Shown here: positions 59,083 through 64,000 of the stretch, in pieces
Layout of the letters: every line of letters starts with the position of its first letter
How positions within the stretch are numbered: position 1 is the first letter of the stretch
From: Paraburkholderia franconis
Lineage (GTDB): Bacteria; Pseudomonadota; Gammaproteobacteria; Burkholderiales; Burkholderiaceae
DNA: 64,000 bases
NCBI RefSeq assembly: GCF_009362735.1
Contig: NZ_WHNP01000017.1
Location: 1-64,000, forward strand
Direction: 5' to 3'
The notes under the pieces: generated by a model
The model's database searches: none
The model's input: the letters and a program-made list of their open reading frames with translations, nothing else
What the model was told of the DNA's origin: nothing
Program-made: the position numbers and the translations under genes

Positions 59083-60419
59083 GAAAATGGGCGTCGGCGC
59101 TGGCCGCCGGCTTCTCGCTGATGCTGACGATGCAGCCGTCGATGGCGCATGACGCTTCGAACGATATGCACGCGGGGCATGCGATGCCGATGGACATCGC
59201 GGGCATGGCGGACATGGCGGACATGGGCGGCATGAGCGGCATGAGCGGCATGGGATCGGGCGCCGGCGCGAAAGCCGCGAACGCAGCCAAAGCGCCGCTC
59301 GCGACGGGCGCGGCGTTCGATGCGCAGCATCGACTGTGGGTGGCGTGGGTCGAAGGGCAGCATGTCGTCGTCGCGCATTCGAGCCACGTCGACAAAGCGG
59401 GTCCCGCGCTGTCGCCGTCCGTCGCGGTGAACGCGACGCCCGAGCCGATCTACACGAGCGCCGAGAACCGTCCGAAGATCGCCGCGAGCCCGGACGCGAA
59501 GACGATTTACGTCACGTGGTCGATGCCGCTCGACGCGCCGTACACCGGCATGGTGCGCTTCTCGCGCTCGACGGACGGCGGCGCGACGTGGAGCGTGCCC
59601 GTCACCGTCCACGGCGACCGACAGCCGATCACGCATCGCTTCGATTCGATGATCGTCGACGGACAGGGGCGCATCTACGTTGCGTGGATCGACAAGCGCG
59701 ATCTGACGGCGGCGAAGAAAGCGGGCAAGACGTATGACGGCGCGGCCGTCTACTACGCGGTATCGACGGACGGTGGGCAGTCTTTCCAGACCGAGCGCAA
59801 GGTCGCCGATCACACGTGCGAGTGCTGCCGGATCGCGCTGGCGCTCGACAACGAAGGCCGCGTGCAGGCGATGTGGCGCAACGTGTTCGACGGCCAGATC
59901 CGCGATCACGCGCTCGCCGTGCTGCCCGCCGATTCGCGCGAAGCCGTCGTGCCGGTTCGCGCGACGTTCTCCGGCTGGCATATGGAAGCGTGCCCCGAGC
60001 ACGGCCCGGCGCTCGCGATCACGCCAGACGGCGTTCGTCACATGGCGTGGTTCAGCGTCGTCAACGGACGCGCGGATGTCTACTACTCGCGCCTCGACGC
60101 GCGCGGCAAGCCGATCGGCGAGCCGTGGGCGTTCGGCGACACAGGCAAGCCCGACGAGCAGGCGTCACACGCGGCGCTGATTTCGCAAGGCAAGACGCTG
60201 TGGCTCGCCTGGAAAGACTTCGACGGCGACACGATGCGTCTGATGCTGCGCCGTTCCGACGATGAAGGCGCGCACTGGAACGCGCCGCGCATGCTCGCGA
60301 AGACGGCGGGCGGCAGCGACAATCCGCAGCTGCTGGAAGACGCAGGGCGCGTCTATCTGTCGTGGCGCACGCAGAACGACGGCTACATGCTCGTGCCGGC
60401 CGGGGAGGGCAATCAATGA
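59070..60419 (+). CDS. Exported sialidase-fold (BNR-like) protein with Met/His-rich N-terminus and CECC motif
   Basis: A 449-residue periplasmic protein with a signal peptide cleaved after SMA (residue 26). The mature start is Met/His-rich (MHAGHAMPMDIAGM then repeated MGGMSGMSGM), as in Cu(I)-binding proteins. The rest is a predicted six-blade beta-propeller with Asp-box-like motifs such as SRSTDGGATWSVP and YAVSTDGGQSFQTE. A Cys cluster HTCECCRIAL (Cys250, 252, 253) is unusual for sialidases, and the catalytic residues of true neuraminidases are not evident. It overlaps the receptor gene by 13 bp and the next gene by ATGA. A metal-binding or chaperone role is inferred. Confidence 0.75.
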   Translation: MVALRKWASALAAGFSLMLTMQPSMAHDASNDMHAGHAMPMDIAGMADMADMGGMSGMSGMGSGAGAKAANAAKAPLATGAAFDAQHRLWVAWVEGQHVVVAHSSHVDKAGPALSPSVAVNATPEPIYTSAENRPKIAASPDAKTIYVTWSMPLDAPYTGMVRFSRSTDGGATWSVPVTVHGDRQPITHRFDSMIVDGQGRIYVAWIDKRDLTAAKKAGKTYDGAAVYYAVSTDGGQSFQTERKVADHTCECCRIALALDNEGRVQAMWRNVFDGQIRDHALAVLPADSREAVVPVRATFSGWHMEACPEHGPALAITPDGVRHMAWFSVVNGRADVYYSRLDARGKPIGEPWAFGDTGKPDEQASHAALISQGKTLWLAWKDFDGDTMRLMLRRSDDEGAHWNAPRMLAKTAGGSDNPQLLEDAGRVYLSWRTQNDGYMLVPAGEGNQ

Positions 60420-60883
60420 AACGAATGTGGATGGCGCTCGCCAGTGCCTTGATCGCTGTCGGCGCGCACGCCGCCGGTCTCGAGCCGCTGCGGGCAGCGG
60501 AACTGAATGCGCTCTTCGCCGCATCGCAAGGCAAGCCGCAAATCGTCGAGATCTGGTCGCTCGATTGCAGCTACTGCCGCGAGAACGCCGCGCGGATCGT
60601 CGAATGGCAGAAGCAGCATCGCAATGTGCGCCTGACGATGATCGCGATGGACCCCATCGACGACAACGCCGCTGCGTTATCGCAAGTGCTTGCGTCGCTG
60701 CCGTTGCCGCCGCACACCGCGCTCTATGCGAACGCCGAGGCGACCCCCGACAAGCTGCGCCGCGCGCTCGATCCCGACTGGCACGGCGAGATGCCGCGCA
60801 CGCTGCTGATCGACGCGCACGGAACACGGCAGGCGACGAGCGGATTGTTGCAGCCTGCCGTGCTCGACGCCTGGCATCGGTAG
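60416..60883 (+). CDS. Periplasmic thioredoxin-like protein
   Basis: A 155-residue exported protein with a signal peptide cleaved after AHA (residue 19) and a thioredoxin fold. The active-site motif is CSYC (51-54) in IWSLDCSYCRENA; a second part has MPRTLLIDAHGTRQ with the cis-Pro. It resembles TlpA/ResA-like reductases that keep cysteines of partner proteins reduced. The natural target is the CECC protein upstream, whose gene overlaps its start by ATGA. This pairing is inference from position. Confidence 0.8.
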   Translation: MKRMWMALASALIAVGAHAAGLEPLRAAELNALFAASQGKPQIVEIWSLDCSYCRENAARIVEWQKQHRNVRLTMIAMDPIDDNAAALSQVLASLPLPPHTALYANAEATPDKLRRALDPDWHGEMPRTLLIDAHGTRQATSGLLQPAVLDAWHR

Positions 60884-60916
60884 CGCGCAGCGGGCCATTT
60901 TTTCGCGCTGCGTGCT

Positions 60917-61849
60917 TCACGCGCGCGAGCGGCGGGGCGTATGTCCCGCGCGTGCGGACATCGCCTCGTTCACCGCGTCGCGCATGCACTGCGCAACGAG
61001 CTCCGACGCATTCGTGCGCGAGGCGCGCGCGGGTCGCGCAATCACGAGCGGCTGGCGTATGGTTTCTTCGCGAATGGGCCGCTCGATCGCGCCCGTCGAT
61101 GAAGAAGTCATTTCGCTTTGCGTGATCAGCAGCGACACGCCGAGGCCATGCGCGACCATGCTGCGCACGAGCTCGAGCGACGTCGCCCGATAGCGCACTT
61201 CGGGCGCGAGCCCGCATTGCCAGAACGGCGCCATCAGAAATTCGCGGCTGTGCGGCAGATCGATGAGGATCAGCGGCTCTTTCGCGAGCTCGTGCAGCGA
61301 TAGCTTGCCCGCCTTCTTCGCGAGCTTCGATGCGGCGGGCACGAGCGCGTAGGGCTTCAGTTCCGCGAGACACTCGCGTTCGATATCGGCGGGCAGGCCG
61401 ACGTCGTACATCAGCGCAAGCTCGATGTGGCTGCTGCGCAATCCTTCTTCGAGCTGCACGAGGTCGCCTTCGACGAAGCGTATCGACAGGTCCGGGAAGC
61501 GCGTACGCGCAATGCGCAGCAACGCGGGTAGATAGACGGGCGCAATCGTGCTGAAGACACCGATCTGCACTTCCCCCGATGCCGCGTCGCCGCTGTCGTC
61601 GGCTTCGAACGATGCGGCGGCGTTCAGCAGTTGACGCGCTTCCGCGAGCTTGCGCACGCCGAAGCGCGTCAGCGTCATCTTTGCGCCCGTTTCGCGCGTG
61701 AAGAGCGTGTCGTCAAACAGCGATTCGAGTTCACGTATCGCGACGGAAATGGATGGCTGCGATACGTTCAACTGCTTTGCCGCGGCTGTCGTGCTGCCTG
61801 TTTCCGCTGTCGCCGTGAAATAGCGCAGGAGCCGCAACGAGACACGCAT
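60917..61849 (-). CDS. LysR-family transcriptional regulator
   Basis: A 310-residue regulator: N-terminal winged HTH (about 5-65, TGSTTAAAKQLNVSQPSISVAIREL) and a substrate-binding-like effector domain (about 90-295). It is divergent from the CoA-transferase gene with a 99-bp gap. That gap contains the palindrome CCTATAGG (61858-61865) and TA-rich sequence typical of LysR targets. It likely activates the CoA-transferase/acyl-CoA dehydrogenase operon. The inducer is unknown. Confidence 0.88.
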   Translation of the reverse strand: MRVSLRLLRYFTATAETGSTTAAAKQLNVSQPSISVAIRELESLFDDTLFTRETGAKMTLTRFGVRKLAEARQLLNAAASFEADDSGDAASGEVQIGVFSTIAPVYLPALLRIARTRFPDLSIRFVEGDLVQLEEGLRSSHIELALMYDVGLPADIERECLAELKPYALVPAASKLAKKAGKLSLHELAKEPLILIDLPHSREFLMAPFWQCGLAPEVRYRATSLELVRSMVAHGLGVSLLITQSEMTSSSTGAIERPIREETIRQPLVIARPARASRTNASELVAQCMRDAVNEAMSARAGHTPRRSRA

Positions 61850-61948
61850 CGGAAAATCCTATAGGTGCTAGTTCAATTCGATATTTTACTTGATAGGCTG
61901 TGCGAGCCGAGAATCGGCGCATCGAACCCCTGGTGAAAGGAGCCGTCG

Positions 61949-63190
61949 ATGTTCCGTTCGAATCTGCCGCTCGAAGGGCTGCGCGTGATCGATTTCTCGC
62001 GCGTGCTCGCGGGCCCTTATTGCACTGCGCTGCTCGGCGATCTGGGCGCCGATGTGATCAAGATCGAGCCGCCCGCAGGCGACGACTATCGCGCAATCGG
62101 CCCCTTCACCGAGGACGGCGAGAGCGGTCTGTTCGCCGCGATGAACCGCAACAAGCGAAGCATCGTGCTCGATCTGAAGACCGATGCGGGGCGCGAGCTT
62201 GCGCGCGCGTTGTGCGCTGACGCCGATGTCGTCGTCGAGAACTTCAGGCCGGGCGTCGCGGACAAGCTTGGCATCGGTTATGCCGCGTTGAGCGATATCA
62301 ATTCGTCGCTCGTGTATGCAAGCGTGTCGGGCTTCGGTCAAACGGGACCCGAGTCGCATCGCCCCGCATACGACATCATCCTGCAAGCGATGTGCGGGCT
62401 CATGGACGCAACCGGCTCGCCCGATGGACCGCCGACGATGATCGGCGAATCGGTATCGGACGTCGTCAGCGGTCTCTTTGCGTCGTGGGGCGTGCTCGCG
62501 GCACTGCTCGCGCGCGAGCGGAACGGCAAGGGCACGCATGTCGACGTGTCGATGTTCGATGCGACGCTCGGCCTGAGCGTCACCCTCGTCGCGCGTTATG
62601 CCGCAACGGGAATCGCGCCGCGCCGCGTCGGCAACCGTCATCCGTCGTCGGCGCCGTTCGGTGTCTATCGCGCGGCGGACGGCTTCTATGTCGTCGCGGT
62701 GCTGAACAACCGCTTGTTCGGCGCGTTCGCGCATGCCATCGACGCGCCGCATCTCGCGAGCGATCCGCGCTTCGCCAGCGATGCGTCGCGTTGCCATCAC
62801 GAAGCCGATCTGCGCGCGACGATCGAGGCGTGGTCGGCGTCGCGCACTGTCGACCAGGTCAATCGCACGCTCGGTGACGCGGGCATTCCCGTCGCGCCGA
62901 TCCGCAATCTCCAGGAAGCGTTGGAAAGCGATCACGCGGCCCATCGCGCGCTGCTGACGCAGGTGCAGCGCGAAGGCAAACACACGGCGCGCCTGCCTTC
63001 GCAGCCGGTGAAGTTTTCCGCGTACGAAGTCAAGCGCGTGTCGCCTGCGCCGGCGCTTGGCGAGCATGCCGAAGCGCTGTTGCAGCAACTCGGCTACGAC
63101 GCGGAAGACATCGCTTCGTTGCGCGAGCGCGGCGCGTTTGGCGCAGGTGCATCGAACCAGGACAGCGCATATCAAGAACGAGGAGCGTAA
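61949..63190 (+). CDS. Class III (CaiB/BaiF) CoA-transferase
   Basis: A 413-residue enzyme moving CoA between carboxylic acids. It has the family opening LPLEGLRVIDFSRVLAGPYC, the GADVIKIEPPAGDDYR CoA-contact region, NKRSIVLDLKTDAGRE, and RPAYDIILQAMCGLMDATG, which holds the Asp likely to be the catalytic residue of the family. The length is normal. The acyl-CoA dehydrogenase gene 2 bp downstream suggests activation of an acid followed by alpha,beta-dehydrogenation, a catabolic route; the acid is not known. Confidence 0.92.
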   Translation: MFRSNLPLEGLRVIDFSRVLAGPYCTALLGDLGADVIKIEPPAGDDYRAIGPFTEDGESGLFAAMNRNKRSIVLDLKTDAGRELARALCADADVVVENFRPGVADKLGIGYAALSDINSSLVYASVSGFGQTGPESHRPAYDIILQAMCGLMDATGSPDGPPTMIGESVSDVVSGLFASWGVLAALLARERNGKGTHVDVSMFDATLGLSVTLVARYAATGIAPRRVGNRHPSSAPFGVYRAADGFYVVAVLNNRLFGAFAHAIDAPHLASDPRFASDASRCHHEADLRATIEAWSASRTVDQVNRTLGDAGIPVAPIRNLQEALESDHAAHRALLTQVQREGKHTARLPSQPVKFSAYEVKRVSPAPALGEHAEALLQQLGYDAEDIASLRERGAFGAGASNQDSAYQERGA

Positions 63191-63192
63191 CC

Positions 63193-64000
63193 ATGCATAA
63201 GCGGCTGGGTATCGAGGACAGCGATCTGGAGATCGCCGAAGCGATCTCGCGTTTCGCGCAAAGCGAACTTGCACCGCATGCGGCGCAAGTCGATCGCGAT
63301 GAGCTTTCGACCACGCGCAATGTCGCTCAACTTGCCGAACTCGGTGTCATGGGCATGAATCTGCCCGAGCGTTGGGGCGGCGTGGATGCGTCCGCTGTTG
63401 CGATCGTGCTGTCGCTCGTGGAGATCGCGAAGGCATGCGCATCGACGTCGTCGATGATCGGCGCGCACTATCTCGCGACGGACTCGATCCTGATCGGCGG
63501 CGACGATGCCGTGCGCGAGCGCTATCTGCCCGACGCGGCTTGTGGCCGCAAGCTCGGCGCATTCGCGTTGACGGAGCCGCGTGCCGGTTCCAATCCCGCC
63601 GACATGTCCACGCGCGCGATACGCGAGGGCGACGGCTATCGGATCACGGGCGTCAAGCACTTCATCTCGAACGCGGACGCCGCGGGCTTTATCGTCGTGT
63701 ATGCGAAGACGGATGCCGATGCGGGCACGCGCGGCATCAGCGCATTCGTGGTCGACCGCGAAACGCCGGGCGTCCACGTTGCGCCCGCTGAAAAACTGAT
63801 GGGCATACGCGGCGCGCCGGCACATGAGGTGGCGCTCGATTGCCGTGTGCCCGCCGCGAATCGCCTGGGCGCGGAGGGCAGCGGCTTTCGCACGGCGATG
63901 AAGGTGCTCGACAACAGCCGGCTCGATGTCGCCGCAACGAGCATCGGCATCGCAGAGGCGGCGCTGGCGCATGCCGTCGAATGGCTGAAGACGCGGCACG
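63193..64000 (+). CDS. Acyl-CoA dehydrogenase (cut by the window end)
   Basis: The ATG at 63193 follows AGGAG (63181-63185) and the frame remains open to the window edge, about 269 residues, so some 110-120 are missing. The N-terminal helical domain (about 1-115) and the middle beta-domain with LGAFALTEPRAGSNPADM and ITGVKHFISNA (FAD/substrate loops) are present, and the start of the C-terminal helical domain (LDNSRLDVAATSIGIAEAAL) follows. The catalytic Glu lies in the missing part or is not evident. It acts with the CoA-transferase upstream. Confidence 0.9.
   Translation, partial: MHKRLGIEDSDLEIAEAISRFAQSELAPHAAQVDRDELSTTRNVAQLAELGVMGMNLPERWGGVDASAVAIVLSLVEIAKACASTSSMIGAHYLATDSILIGGDDAVRERYLPDAACGRKLGAFALTEPRAGSNPADMSTRAIREGDGYRITGVKHFISNADAAGFIVVYAKTDADAGTRGISAFVVDRETPGVHVAPAEKLMGIRGAPAHEVALDCRVPAANRLGAEGSGFRTAMKVLDNSRLDVAATSIGIAEAALAHAVEWLKTRH

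Noticed and set aside
1..64000. CRISPR arrays or a complete phage
   Set aside because: No array of regularly spaced direct repeats with unique spacers was seen, and apart from one DUF2591 gene there are no phage structural or lysis genes.

Overview
The window looks like chromosomal DNA of a Burkholderiaceae beta-proteobacterium, most like Paraburkholderia/Caballeronia/Burkholderia. This rests on high GC with strong third-position GC bias, a Burkholderia-type trimeric porin, MHS-type transporters, FixJ-type regulators and beta-proteobacterial gene orders (minCDE; gmk-rpoZ-spoT; rph-rdgB-hemW; ftsK-lolA with rarA-serS). Genus is an inference; no search was run.

Layout. 1-970: the right end of an IS3-family element and a low-GC, frameshifted HEPN-like gene. 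986-7261: core genes (TRIC/UPF0126 channel, Smr protein, trxB, ftsK, lolA). 7271-12595: an accessory block with a LysR regulator divergent from a GbuA-like guanidinobutyrase, a TPR-glycosyltransferase and an NCS1 permease, lying between lolA and rarA, which are neighbours in E. coli. 12884-15850: rarA, serS, tRNA-Ser(CGA). 15890-16958: AT-richer, gene-poor stretch with palindromes.

16959-30036: a long one-direction cluster of a PAS histidine kinase, a FixJ-type regulator, a receiver-only regulator, a glycine-zipper protein, a complete RND tripartite pump and pqiABC. The pump's outer-membrane gene is translationally coupled to pqiA. A palindrome with the core GGACCAAGGTCC stands ahead of two genes of the cluster.

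30293-46296 is mostly housekeeping: map, minCDE, CLC antiporter, waaC, MFS transporter, tRNA-Ser(UGA), hemW-rdgB-rph, yicC-gmk, with very small lipoproteins and membrane proteins between. 46359-50642: rpoZ, spoT, a DUF2591 protein, two tRNA-Arg(ACG) copies and greB. 50785-53328: a porin, a strong small-RNA candidate and a cold-shock gene. 53669-55938: a DEDDh/GIY-YIG nuclease, a periplasmic chorismate mutase and a 49-residue protein.

56161-60883: an envelope cluster (DUF2946, TonB-dependent receptor, Met/His-rich beta-propeller protein with a CECC motif, thioredoxin-like protein) that looks like a metal-handling, probably copper, system. 60917-64000: a LysR regulator divergent from a class III CoA-transferase and an acyl-CoA dehydrogenase cut by the window edge.

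The best candidates for undescribed biology are the RND-Pqi supra-operon with its palindromes, the three-hairpin RNA beside the porin, and the receptor/Met-rich/thioredoxin cluster.
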